DNA of 64,000 nucleotides from Hemerocallis citrina (Eukaryota; Streptophyta; Magnoliopsida; Asparagales; Asphodelaceae), in assembly GCA_017893485.1 (NCBI GenBank), contig CM030358.1, positions 151,293,368 through 151,357,367 on the forward strand, read 5' to 3'. The notes under the pieces were generated by a model. The model did no database searches, was not told where the DNA came from, and worked only from the letters and a program-made list of their open reading frames with translations. Below are positions 11,009-22,180 of this stretch, piece by piece (position 1 is the stretch's first letter; each line of letters opens with the position of its first letter). The translations under genes were made by a program, and so were the position numbers.

Positions 11009-13230
11009 TCCTCACATACAATCCAGAAAACTCATTCTCACAATCTCTTAAAAGTTCACAATTTCACAATTCTACAAAATTTACCACTTTCGCAATATTC
11101 AAGCTTCAAGTGTACCACCTACAAAATCTTCACGCTTCAAGCCATTAATGATCCTACAAAATCTTGAAGCTTCAAGATACAAAATCTTCATCTTCACTGA
11201 ACCTACAAAATCTTCATCTTGAAGCTACAAATTTAGAAAATCTTCAAGCTTGAATCCTGAAAGCTTCAAGCTTCAAGTGTACCACCTACAAAATCTTCAC
11301 TGAACCTACAAAATGATGACAATTTCACAATCTCAAGTATTAGGAAAACATAATAGATTTAAAAAAATTTTGACAGAACCTCCCCTAAAATATTCGCCCT
11401 TTTACAAAAATTCCTTACGGAATTCTGCTAACAGTTAAATATATGACATCACACGCAATAAATATAAATCCTCCCCAGGCTCAACCGAGCAACATCACAC
11501 ATGCAACATATATATATGGCTCTGGGGGAAAAAATCAGAATATAATGCAAGATACAAAATATAAACCAAATATTCTTTTGAAAATGTAATAATTTTTTTG
11601 TAAAACCTTCGAAAAACATTTAAAAAACCAAACAATATACCCAATACTCCACAAAATTGCGGGTACGGGTATTAACATAACTATATTATATCATTATTAT
11701 ATACAGTTACTTACATCATCTCCCAAAATGCTAAATATTACAATTTTTACAACCTCCACCATACTAAACACCAACCGAATGAATGAAAAAAATAATTACA
11801 GGGTTGTAGAAGAACACAATGGTTGAGGTCTTCAAAATAGAACACAATGGCTGAAGTAAAAATGAGAACAACTTATTACTAGTATCTTCGTGTTGTAGAT
11901 TTTATTTAAAAAAAAAGAAGATACTTATATGGCCATATTGGCAGTGATGTCATCCATTGCTGTTCTTTCATTAGAGCAATTGACCTGTATATAAAGGAGG
12001 GGAAACATATTAACTAACCAATTGAAGTTCTTCAATTGGAGCAATTGACGTTGTAATTATTTTAACAAACCAATCAAGAAAACATATTAACTACTATTGA
12101 TTACTACGACCTATCTTCTTTGATGATTAACTACAATGAGATACTTGTGTAAAATTGTGTAGATTATTTCAGTTTTAGAAGTGTTATAGAGAAAGATGGG
12201 GCTATACAGAAAGATCGGAAGAAGCGGTAAGACAGTAAAATTGTGTAGCTATTTCAGTTTCAGAAGTGAATCTGACAGTCAGGAGTTTTTCAAAGATCAC
12301 TTTCTTCTAAGGAAAGTATGTAAATGCGAAGAATTCAAAGGACAGATTTGAAAATATAAATCATTTTAGGGGACTGTGTAAGAAGCCTTTTAAGTATAAT
12401 GGAAATAATATGCAATAGAAGCACAGTGAGCATTGGAACAAATTTTGGGTACGGTAACATAGTTAACTGAATTCTATCATAAGGCAATCTCAAACGAGAC
12501 CAAAGTACTGCTTTGTTCTTAATACCATCATACTATTCTCGATTAAGTATCCATGTGACCTAGTTCATATCTAAAATTTAAATTTAGTTAATCAACCTTA
12601 AAGTAAAACTCTTCCACCTCAGAAATTGGATCTAAAAAACATTTACAATTGACAAATATGTCCTTTCTGAAGAGAAAAAACTAAGGTGTGCAGACAACTC
12701 CAAATGCACGGGCAACTTCTTCAGACTGAATGAGAAGGACAATCCGAGTTTTTATGAATGTTGAATGCTTATGAAATAGCAAAATTCGAGTTGTACTTCG
12801 GTCCATTTAAAATTCAAAAATACACAAATTATTATGCTAAAAATAATGTTAATGTTGAAATAGCAAAATTCAAAAAATGTGTGCATAAACGATAATAATG
12901 CGTGCATAAGAGATAATATTCAAAGGTACATGTCTAAGAAAATATTGCTTAATTTAAGCTTGTTAATTTTGTGTAATCTACGTTTATCAAATTTTCTTCA
13001 CCTAAAAACAAAGTATTTTCATAATATCATACATCATAATTGGAAAGTCAAATAATTCTGAAGTATTCATAAATAAGTATAGAATTTTGTTTTTAATAGG
13101 TTCTTTATAAATGAGAAGTTATTGCTGGTATTAGGATTAGTATTTAGGAAGAATGTGACTAACAACACTAAACATAAGCAACAACACAAAACGAAGAAAT
13201 ACCGAATATTTAAAATAAGAGCAGACTTAC
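11009..13230. other. AT-rich stretch, no gene seen
   Basis: Positions 11085-11320 are a loose repeat of CTTCAAGCTTCAAG and CTACAAAATCTTCA blocks. The rest is AT-rich with no frame of interest. It may be body of the minus-strand Helitron that ends at 15194, whose other end I could not find. Confidence 0.4.
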
Positions 13231-13306
13231 TTTCATGTAGTTCTCAAAGCGCTCACTGAAGAAATGATACGCAAACTCGGTTTCCAAAAATTCTTGCAAC
13301 TTATTA
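13231..13306 (-). pseudogene. Captured exon 2 of an unidentified gene
   Basis: A 76-base exon-like segment with a donor GTAAGT directly after it (13230-13225) and an AG before it. It encodes NKLQEFLETEFAYHFF and then SERFENYMK. The reading phase fits the exon copies at 13743-13830 and 14083-14170, giving a join through ...LFGPS. I do not recognise the protein. With no start or end visible it is a fragment. Confidence 0.55.
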
Positions 13307-13742
13307 CTTGGACCTGTGCACAAATTAAAGTGCATTGGTATCAGAATCAATCTGTTTTCATAGATAAGTGAGATTTTAGATTTTAGATTCTCAAGTGAGA
13401 TTCTCAAGTAATATTTTGAATAGATAAGAGTCCTCATACTGATCATGGTTGACCATGCAGACATTCTCAGGTGAGATTTTAGATTTTAGATCTAGATCAT
13501 GCTTGACCATGCAGACATAATTCTGAGTATCTAGATCACTTCTAAGCCAAGCTTCCAAAATCAAACCTCATATGGGCATATCGCGATGCGATCAAACTCT
13601 ACCTAGTTGATCTATAACTCTCATATTTACAATCACACCACACAAAATCATCACCAATACAGATACTCTTCCGAAAAAATAATGTAATAATAAGAAAACT
13701 AAAACTAATTCCAACTCGATATGAATGTGTCCATGTTCCTAC

Positions 13743-13830
13743 CTGGGTCCAAACAGAATGTTTTCGAGCTCCAACAACTCCTCATCCGTCGCCAATTCAA
13801 GCACTGATCTCAATTCCGGATCAAAATCCC
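13743..13830 (-). pseudogene. Captured exon 1, copy A
   Basis: An 88-base segment bounded by TTTTTTTCAG and a GTAGGA donor. It encodes DFDPELRSVLELATDEEL followed by LELENILFGP. Its hydrophilic, acidic composition and exact splice borders argue for a real exon taken from a host gene. A near-identical copy lies 340 bp to the right. Confidence 0.55.
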
Positions 13831-14082
13831 CTGAAAAAAATCCAACACAATCAAAACTTTTTCACGACCCCTCTCAAATCCTTAAAAACCCAGAAGAAAA
13901 AACAACCAAAGATGCGCACTTTGTGAGGTAGAAGTGATCGCGGCCGCCCGCTATAACTCTCATATTTACAATCACACCACACGAAATCATCACCAATACA
14001 GATACTCTTCCGAAAAAAAATAATGTACTAATCGAAAACTAAAACTAATTCCAACTCGATATGAATGTGTCCATGTTGTTAC

Positions 14083-14170
14083 CTGGGTCCAAACAGAATG
14101 TTTTCGAGCTCTAACAACTCCTCATCCGTCGCCAATTCAAGCACCGATCTCAATTCCGGATCAAAATCCC
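14083..14170 (-). pseudogene. Captured exon 1, copy B (tandem duplicate)
   Basis: Nearly identical to 13743-13830, with the same acceptor and with GTAACA at the donor. The duplication covers about 13613-13870 and 13952-14235. The junction near 13935-13950 carries GCGGCCGC. In the transcript direction copy B comes before copy A, so exon 1 would be included twice or one copy skipped. Confidence 0.55.
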
Positions 14171-14599
14171 CTGAAAAAAATCCAACACAATCAAAACTTT
14201 TTCAAGACCCATCTCAAATCCCTAAAAACCCACCTCAATTCTCTTAATTAAAAAAAAATCAACTAAGCTAAAAATGATATAAGCAAAGAATGGTTCTGTT
14301 GAGGTTGGCGACGGGATTAACAACTTAGGCTTAGAAAGATAAAACCCAAAATCATCACAACTAATCATCACAACTAATTTCTGTTGAATGGAAGCAAATC
14401 AACTAAGCTGAAACTGATAAAAGCAAAGAATCAACTAAGCCAAAAATTAACAGCAAACCCTTTCCTCGGACAGGGAATTCACAGCAAAAATTCACAGTAA
14501 TCAAGAAATCAAAAACATCCTAATTCCAATTGAAGAAAAAAAATTCTGCTGATGTTGGCGACGGGAAGGTGAAATCAATGGAGAAATTTTGTATACCTG

Positions 14600-15000
14600 A
14601 GAGATGAAATCGATGGTTGAGTGCGGAAGGCGAAGGGAAGGCGACGGGACTTCGCGGAAGCGACTGGGAAGCTGCGAACGGCGCTGGGAGGTCTGAGGTG
14701 GAGAGACGGTGCTGGGAAGCTGCGAACGGCGCTGAGACGGCGCTAGGAAGCTGCGAACGGAAGCTGCGATGGAGAGACGGGCGCTGGGAAGTTGCGAACG
14801 GCGCTGGGAGATCTGAGGTGGAGGATGAGAGAGCAGAGGAGAGAGTGAGAGAGCGGGAGGTCGGGAGGATGAGGGGGGGTTGGGATCGGGAGGTTGGAGG
14901 GGGGGGGGGGGCGCCGATGGAGGAGAACGGAAGGGCGGAGGAGGGAGAGAGTGACGAGCGGGGAGATTAGAGAGTGGGCGGGAGAAAGAGGGAGAGAAGG
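14600..15000 (-). promoter_or_regulatory. GC-rich leader-like segment inside the Helitron
   Basis: On the minus strand this is a C/T- and GCC-rich tract with repeated CTTCCCAGCGCCGTT-like phrases, ending near 14600 with TCATCTCTCAGGTATAC, a possible donor. It is upstream of the captured exons and could be their original 5' UTR. A G run (14898-14911) breaks it. Confidence 0.35.
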
Positions 15001-15024
15001 GGGGGTGTTTTTGGTTTTTGGGGG

Positions 15025-15063
<39 letters not shown>

Positions 15064-15394
15064 TGTTTTTAAATTTGTGGAGTTTGAAATTTGGTTGGGA
15101 AAATATGTTTTGTGAGAGTAGATCTGGTCCATTGATTTTGGGATAGATTGAATGTGAGCCACTTGATAGCTTTTTTTGTGTTTTATTATCTAGATATATA
15201 GATAATATACAAATCTACTAATTCACAACAAGCCATTTGCAAGACAAAATTTATTCATATAAAGGAACATTACAAACTGGTAACAACATATTGTTTGAAG
15301 AATGATATTAAAATTGTACATGATCCGCATGCTAGTTGACATTACAAAGTCATCCCTTGATACCGGATTTTTAAATTGAAATTAATTTAGTATA

Positions 15395-15955
15395 CAAGTA
15401 CATGCTCGCTTTCTTCTCGAATTGGAAGGAAGGACTGCTGACTCTGCCTGATTTTGGATAGATAAGTAGTTCCGGTTGTAGGCGACCATCCTTGAACTGA
15501 AGAGGCTTGCCTTGAATGTATAAATAGCCGGTTGCACCCCCCTGCATACAAGACCCGTTCTCTACTGTTACACAGAATGCAAAAATCCCCTGCTTTCGTC
15601 GGCCGGAGTAGTAGTGGGTGTTACCGTATATTCGAAGTACTTAACGACTTCTTGACACGCACTCCTCATAATCGTGAAATTTGTGGCACGATTGTGAGGT
15701 GTGCATGCCAAGAAGTCGAAAAGTACAATGAATACACCGTGACACCCAGCACTACTCCGTCCGACAAAAGCAGGGAATTTTTGCATTCTGTGTAACAATA
15801 GAGAACGAACTTGTATGAAAGGCGTACAAATGCTACTTATGCAAACACATCTAAAAGCTAAAAAAATAGAAGACCAAGAAAAACACTGTGGGAAAAAAAG
15901 GCAGAGCAAGCGGCCCTCCCAAGAACGGGTGATAGAAACCGAGCATGCACTTGTA
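15395..15955. repeat. Long fold-back, copy 1
   Basis: The core at about 15544-15830 is a near-perfect hairpin: two arms of about 135 bases converge on CCTCATAATCGTG and CACGATTGTGAGG with a 10-base loop. Weaker pairing continues outward. The same sequence gives similar frames on both strands, which is why paired open frames appear here. No domain is recognised. Confidence 0.85.
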
Positions 15956-16329
15956 CACTGAAACAAGTCATCTCTACTCCTGCATCTTCATACACAAGAA
16001 CAATTGTAGGCGACCATCCTTGATCTCAAATTTCTCCTGCATCTCATTTGAGTTCTCTTGAAGAGAAGAAGAGAAGTCATATTTGAGTTGATGAGAGTCT
16101 AACTCTCTCAGTTATAGGCAATGAAAAAGAAAAAGTGTAGAATGATATGATAGCCCACTTGGGTTTCTCACTGCTCATCAATAGTCCGAGAGATACGGGT
16201 CAATACAAGGAGAAGGCAAAGGCTATATGGATCACTGCTCATCAATAGGGAGGAGATATGGGTCTCTCAATTAAGACAATGAATGCTGAAACATGAAGGT
16301 GAAGAAGACAATAATGATAAACTTTGTTA

Positions 16330-16392
16330 GTCTTAACCTAATCCTAACCCTAACCCTAGACTAACCCTACTTTAACCTAACCCTAACCCTCG
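16330..16392. repeat. Short CCCTAA-rich patch
   Basis: Irregular CCTAACCCTAACC-type runs over about 60 bases. The unit is six bases, not the usual plant CCCTAAA heptamer, and it is interrupted. It is best described as a simple repeat and not a telomere remnant. Confidence 0.6.
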
Positions 16393-16394
16393 TT

Positions 16395-16960
16395 CCAAAA
16401 AACCCCGTAATTTAATTTTTTTTATTTTGTAAGACTTAATATGGTAACAAATTTAGAGTGCTTAGTTATTGGAGAAAAAATGGATAATTATAAAAATAAT
16501 AAACAATTTATGGACATATGAATGTCACCTTGCACAGTTCTGGAGACAGTTCTCGCAAAGAGTTAAGAGAAATTTTTAGAAAACCCAATATTAGCTGAAC
16601 ACCCTAAACCGTGATTCACGAGAACGGCTTATATAACCTTTAACCGTTGTTCCCAAGAACGGGTTAAGTACTTCCATTTTTGGGGGTATAGTTTGAAAAC
16701 TTGGATAGGGCCCTGGTAATAATACTCTCCATAACCCGTTCTTGCGAACAGCGGGTTAAGTTCGTTCACACGTTATTCCCAGCGACGGATTAAGTACTGT
16801 GATATTAGCAGGACTTTGATCTAAGGGCGATTAAATGTCTGCCAACATCGCTATACTTAACCCGTTGTCATGAAGAACGGATTAAGGCAATATAACCCGT
16901 TGTTAGACGTGACGGGTTAAGTATATCCATATTAGCAGAACTATACCAAGACTTGGTCTG
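16395..16960. repeat. Inverted-repeat arm with hairpins (left)
   Basis: Pairs with the reverse complement of 18650-19200 over about 550 bases. It holds an AT-rich outer part, a conserved GCACAGTTCTGGAGACAG segment, and several AACCCGTT hairpins (16600-16925) bounded by ATATTAGCAG boxes. The outer part recurs a third time at 21178-21345. Confidence 0.8.
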
Positions 16961-16981
16961 TACCAAGACTAGGTTTTTAAC

Positions 16982-17105
16982 GATCTCGTAAGCGATACGC
17001 GGTTGTATCTCACAAACCGTGAGTCCAAACTCACTTCAACAAATTGGTTTGGCGTCTCGTAGGTGACACCAACAAAACCTGACAGTTTCGTAATTTTTTG
17101 GGACA
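16982..17105. repeat. Isolated half-unit of the 341 bp TIR repeat
   Basis: Carries GCGATACGCGG, CAAACCGTGAGTC and GGTGACACCAAC in the order seen in the TIR arrays, but with more changes. It links the middle of the element to its ends. Confidence 0.7.
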
Positions 17106-17267
17106 CCATCAAGTTAGACATATTTTCGTTTGTTGATACATGTACAAGATATTGCATTCACAACAGGCTATTTGCAGAACCAAATTTTATTCATATAAAG
17201 GAACATTACATACTGGCACTAACATATTGTTTGAAGATACAGAAATTTGAAGTTGAAATTAATTTAG

Positions 17268-17781
17268 TATACAAGTGCATGCTCGCTTTCTTCTCGGAAG
17301 TGGAAGGAAGGACTGTTGACTCTGCCTTTTTTTGATTGCATAAGTAGCCAGCTGTACCCCCTGCATACAATTTCGTTCTCTACTGTTATACAGAATGTAA
17401 AAATCCTCGGCTTCCTTCGAAAGTTAGTGGTAGTGGGTGTAACCGTATATTCAAAGTACTTAACGACTTCTTGACACGCACTCCTCATATTCGTGATATT
17501 TGTGGCACGATTGTGAGGTGTGCATGCCAAGAAGTCGAAAAGTACCATGAATACACCGTGACGCCCACCTCTACTCCGTCCGATGAAAGCCGAGAATTTT
17601 TGCATTCTGTGTAACAATAGGGAACGAATGTGTATGAAAGGCGTACAATTGCTACATATGCAAACACACCCGGTCTTGCAAAAAAAATAGAAGACTAAAG
17701 AAACGAACACTGTGGGGAAAAAAAGGCAGAGCCAACGGCCCTCCCTACCGCTTGAGAGAAACCGAGCATGCACTTGTACCC
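17268..17781. repeat. Long fold-back, copy 2
   Basis: Same fold-back as 15395-15955, with pairing that can be followed out to TACAAGTGCATGCTCG at both ends. About 100 bases of flank (from 17157) also match the flank of copy 1 (from 15226), so a larger segment was duplicated. Confidence 0.85.
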
Positions 17782-18110
17782 TCTGCATACAAGACCCGTT
17801 CTCTACTGTTACACAGAATGCAAAAATCCCCTGCTTTCGTCGGCCGGAGTAGTAGTGGGTGTAACCGCATATTCAAAGTACTTAACGACTTCTTGACACG
17901 CACTCCTCATAATCGTGATATTTGTGGCACGATTGTGAGGTGTGCATGCCAAGAAGTCGAAAAGTACCATGAATACACCGTGACACTCACCACTACTCCG
18001 TCCGGCGAAAGCAGAGAATTTCTGCATTCTGTGTAACAATAGAGAACGAATGTGTATGAAAGGCGTACAAATGCAGCTTATGCTAACAATTGTAAAAACT
18101 AACAAATTAG
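17779..18110. repeat. Long fold-back, copy 3
   Basis: Starts directly at the end of copy 2 with CTCTGCATACAAGACCCG and repeats the core hairpin. Its loop region matches copy 2 more closely than copy 1. Copies 2 and 3 are therefore in tandem. Confidence 0.85.
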
Positions 18111-18649
18111 AAGACTAAGAAAAATATGAAGAAAAAAGAGAGAGAGCCGGCAGCCATTCTCTAATCTTGAGCTTTGTCTTCTACAACTTCAGCTTCAACT
18201 TCAGCTTCAGCTTCATCTTTGTCTTCCCTATTGGGAACTAAAGATGGGTTTTGAAGAGAAGAGGAGAACATTGATAGGGCCCTGGTTGCAAACAGTTAGA
18301 AGAGAAGAGGAGACCCCTAACTCAAATGAGGAGACCCCATTTGAGTTCTCCTGGCAATAGAAGGAGAGGAGACTCCCTCTTGAAGTGCATGAGGGAGAGG
18401 AGACTCCCTCATATAGATGGCTAACCGAATAATTGGGGAGCATGACATGACCAAAGAATGTAGAGAGGGGTGTTGATAAATAGGGAATGGATTAGCAGGG
18501 AACGGATGGCCATGGCTGGATTAAAAATAATTAAAAGATGACAAGATGCCATCAAATGTTAGTCAACGAAGTTTTGACACTCCATGTTGAAAAATTAGCA
18601 GTAAGGACAACAATTGTCCCCACCAAATTGATACACATCTCAACTTGTA

Positions 18650-19200
18650 CAGTGTCTGTAAATTAGCCCTAGTTAACCCGTTATTGGTGATAACGGTTTA
18701 AGTACAACTGACCCGTTATTGGTGATAACGGGTTACGTACAAACCAAGCCTTGATATAGTTCTGGTAATATCGATGTACTTAACCCGTTCTTGGTAATAA
18801 CGTGTTAAGTTAACTTAATCCGTTCTTCGCAAGAACGGGTTATGTAGAGTGTTATTGCCAGGGGGCTCTCTAAGTTTTCAAATTATACTGCCAAAAATCG
18901 AAGTACTTAAACCGTCCTTGGGAATAACGGATTAAGTTAACTTAACTCGTGATTACCAAGAACGGTTTAAGGTGTTGAATAAATTTTGGGTTTTCCAAAA
19001 ATCTCTCTTCGCTCTTTGCGAGAATTGTCTCCAGAACTGTGCAAGGTGACATTAATATGCCCGTAAATTGTTTATTATTTTTATTAATTTCCATTTATTC
19101 TCCCGTAACTAACCACTCTAACTTTATTACCATAATAAGTTTTGTCAAGGTAAAAAAATTTCCTTAAACGGTTTTTTGTACGAATCGTTAACTTGTAGTA
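18650..19200. repeat. Inverted-repeat arm with hairpins (right)
   Basis: Inverted copy of 16395-16960 with about six hairpins between 18665 and 18985. The two arms enclose fold-back copies 2 and 3. The block 16395-19200 therefore looks like an internal inverted-repeat unit or a nested non-autonomous element, though no target duplication is visible. Confidence 0.8.
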
Positions 19201-19259
19201 AATTAACAGGCCGTTCTAAATTCCCACACTAATCAATCCATCAATCCATCAGTCAATCA

Positions 19260-20990
19260 AATATATCTACTCCCACATGTTAAGGGAATCTACATGTGTT
19301 ATTTCTTCAATATGGGCCACATGTGAGATCTACATTCGATTTTGTTCTAATATGGGCTACATGTGAGATCTACATGTGGTTTTTCTAATAATAAACTTGT
19401 TCTAATATGGAGAAAAGCAGAAGTGACAGCCTGTCAACCGCAAACTAGAATGAGGACCAGCAAGAACCCATAAAATGATTCTTATACTTGCTTCCACAAT
19501 AAGTGCATCCCTCATGTACCAACGTTAGGCAATCCACATATAGTTTTTACCATACATGGACTACATGTGGGGATTTAGATGTGGTTTTTCACCCACATAG
19601 GCTACATGTGTGATGTACATGTGGTTTTTTGCCTGTATAGGATACATGTGGGATTCTACATGTAGTTTTTCCCCATACAGACTACATGTGGGAATCTACA
19701 TGTTGTCTGTACCGAATAGGCTATGTTGTCATTTAAAACAAGTGACAATCACAAGCCTTTAAAAAATTCACATTAAGTAATCTCATCACATGTACAGATC
19801 CAGTTCTTGATAGCCAATTAATCTCATCTGAGGACGAGATGCGGATCACGTGACGCGTCTGGTTAGGCATATTCATGAGGGATCTCAGCACCGCAATTTT
19901 GTCTGAGGACCAGCAACAAAATCGCAAAATGATTCTTATCCGGCCTTCCACAATTTAGATACACAATTCTGTCAGCTTTGGTAAGCAGACTCTTTCTCGC
20001 TGAAGAGAACTGTAAGATATATGGAACACTAACAGGTTTAACAGTCTTACAAACTGTAAGTTGTAGCAGAGATTTTACCGTTTCATATCTCTCCATTAGG
20101 GATACCATCATCATCACAGTTGATCCAAATATGTATTGGAATTTTTTTACATGCATGTGGGGATCTACATATGGCTTGCTCCATGTATAGGCTACATGTG
20201 GGGATCTACATGTTTTTTTTTCCCCATGTGGGCTACATGTGGAGATCTAAATATTTTTGTACATGTGTTAAAGCCTACATGTGGCATGTAAATGTTTTTT
20301 TTTCACACAATCTTTACATATGGGGATGTACATTTGGTTTTTCCCCCAAATAGGCTAAATGTGGGGATGTACGTGTGGTTTTTGCTCCATATAGGCAACG
20401 TTTTTTTTTAACATACACCTTAGTGGGAAAACGCACCAAGCTAAACAAGTAGAACTCAACACCCGCCTACAACATCACATGTACGTCCCTACATATAGCT
20501 TTTCCATAACGGCTACATGTGCGAATCCAAATGTGGATTTTCCCCCATTTATTAAACAGGGGATCTTTTGCACAGACAGTAGAAAACATATTTGTATTGT
20601 CATTTCTGGTAAAAGATGGCAGTTTTTGTTAGCCCTCTATATTAAACCTGGAGGCACTGCGCTCAATAATAACACAGAGGGGCTTTTCCATTAGGAATAT
20701 TTTCATCATTACAATTATTCCAAACCCTAACTTGGTCTTTTTGTACGTTGATGTGGGGATCTACATGTGGTGTTTCTCCCACATGGGCTACATGTGGGAT
20801 CTAAAAGTGGTATTTCTGATATTAAACTTGTTCTACTATGAGAAGAAGCAGAAGTGAGAGTCTATCAACGGGAAATTAGAACGAGGACCGACCAGATAAC
20901 CTAAAATGATTCTTGTCAGTCCTCCCACAATAAATGCATGCCCCATGTACCCACATTAGAGAGTCTACAAGTTTTTTTCCCCTCGTATAG
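19260..20990. repeat. Dispersed GGCTACATGTGGGGATCTAC repeats
   Basis: About twenty imperfect copies of a 35-50 base unit built from ACATGTGGG, ATCTACATGTGG and TTTTTCCCC, separated by unique sequence. A second motif (AAAATGATTCTT near CCACAAT) recurs at about 19474, 19926 and 20901. Frames in this stretch have no recognisable product. Confidence 0.8.
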
Positions 20991-21177
20991 TGCACATGTG
21001 GGATGTGCTCAATTTTAATACATTTGTCTGTATTTGAATATCCGTTTGATGTGGTCAAATTTATATTGGTTAGTTACGTGGCTAGCCAAGAAATTAAAAA
21101 AATAAATATAAACAGGGAAAAAACAAATACATATGACTTTTTTTTTTTTTTTTTTTTTACAACAGAACTCGTAATTT

Positions 21178-21345
21178 TTTTTTTTTTTTTACTTTCACAA
21201 AACTTATCATGTTACAAATTTAGAGTGGTTAGTTGCGGGCGAATAATGGGAAAATTATAAAAATAATAAACAATTTATGGGCATATTAATGTCACTTTGC
21301 ACAGTTCCGGAGACAGTTCTCGCAAAGAGTTAAGAGAAATTTGTA
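21178..21345. repeat. Third copy of the inverted-arm outer segment
   Basis: Matches 16430-16590 in the same orientation, including TTAGAGTGGTTAGTTG, the AATAATAAACAATTTATGGG stretch and GGAGACAGTTCTCGCAAAG, and leads straight into the next hairpin array. Confidence 0.75.
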
Positions 21346-21357
21346 GAAGTGGTTAGT

Positions 21358-21816
21358 TGCTGCCAATATCTCTCTACCTAAGCCGTTGCCGACAAGAACG
21401 GATTACTTTAACCTCACCCGTTGTTGGCAACGACGGGTTAGGATGACCCATATTGGCAGCACTTGTTTCTGTATGAATTATATTGCTGCCAACCTCTCTC
21501 TACTTAAGCCGTTGTCGCCAAGAACGGGTTACGTTAACCTAACCCGTTGTTGGCAACGACGGGTTAGGATGACCCATATTGGCAGCACTTTCGCCTGTAT
21601 GAATTATATTGCTGCCAATCTCTCTCTACTTAAGCCGTTGTCGCCAAGAACGGGTTAAGTTAACCTAACCCGTTGTTGGCAGTGACGGGTTAGGAAGACC
21701 CATATTGGCAGCACTTGTTTCATGTACTACTTGAGTAGTTTTCCAAAGGACTGACAATATCTCTCCACTTAACCCGTCCTTGCTGATAACGGGTTAAGTA
21801 CAGAGATATTGGCAGC
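21358..21816. repeat. Array of AACCCGTT hairpin units (three full, one single-hairpin)
   Basis: Full units at about 21358-21462, 21484-21588 and 21610-21714, spaced about 126 bases. Each is closed by GCTGCCAATAT and ATATTGGCAGC and holds two inner hairpins (GCCGTTGTCGCC...AACGGG type and AACCCGTTGTTGG type). A fourth at 21749-21816 has one inner hairpin. The ends pair with each other, so each full unit can fold as a three-way junction. Confidence 0.88.
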
Positions 21817-22180
21817 AATATAACTAATTAAATGTGGTTCACAAAATAACAAATGAAAGCACATCAAAGTAAATAAGACAACATATATATTCAAAAGAAA
21901 CTTGAAGGCGTACAAAAGTCCAATAACGACCAACTACTTAATTACTTGAACTGAATTCAATATTCACAAAATCCAAGAGTTTACAACAAAATTATACATA
22001 TAAGACTGCACATGGCCAAAAGACAATTATTCACAAATGAAGCCGTTCTCGAATTTGGCTTGCATCCGGCGCACCAAAATTCACCTACAACAGTTTATCA
22101 ACGTAGAAACAAACAATACGTTAGTTACTGCAGTGACAAAAACACCAACCAAAAGACACGCTATTACAGAGTATTACAGA
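21817..22180. other. 3' flank of the PMD gene
   Basis: AT-rich, no frame of interest. It probably contains the PMD 3' UTR, read on the minus strand. Confidence 0.4.

Larger units (their letters stand above)
13231..15194 (-). mobile_element. Helitron 5' part with captured gene fragments
   Basis: The right end on the minus strand starts TCTAGATAATAAAAC at 15194 with host A before it. The terminal 80 bases are closely similar to the 339 bp Helitron at 384-722, including a GA repeat (15030-15060). Inward of that lie a GC-rich leader-like segment (14600-15000) and exon-like pieces on the same strand, as in Helitrons that pick up host gene parts. The left boundary is not determined; 13231 is only the last captured exon. 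Confidence 0.6.

Noticed and set aside
13935..13952. Cloning-vector junction because of GCGGCCGC
   Set aside because: No polylinker or vector sequence follows; it lies at a local duplication boundary and is explained by GC-rich sequence.
16330..16392. Interstitial telomere
   Set aside because: Too short, irregular and with the wrong unit length for a typical plant telomere.
15532..18105. Several 60-170 residue frames with PAFVGRSSSG-type sequence on both strands
   Set aside because: They read the two arms of the long fold-backs, so the same peptide appears on both strands; no family recognised.
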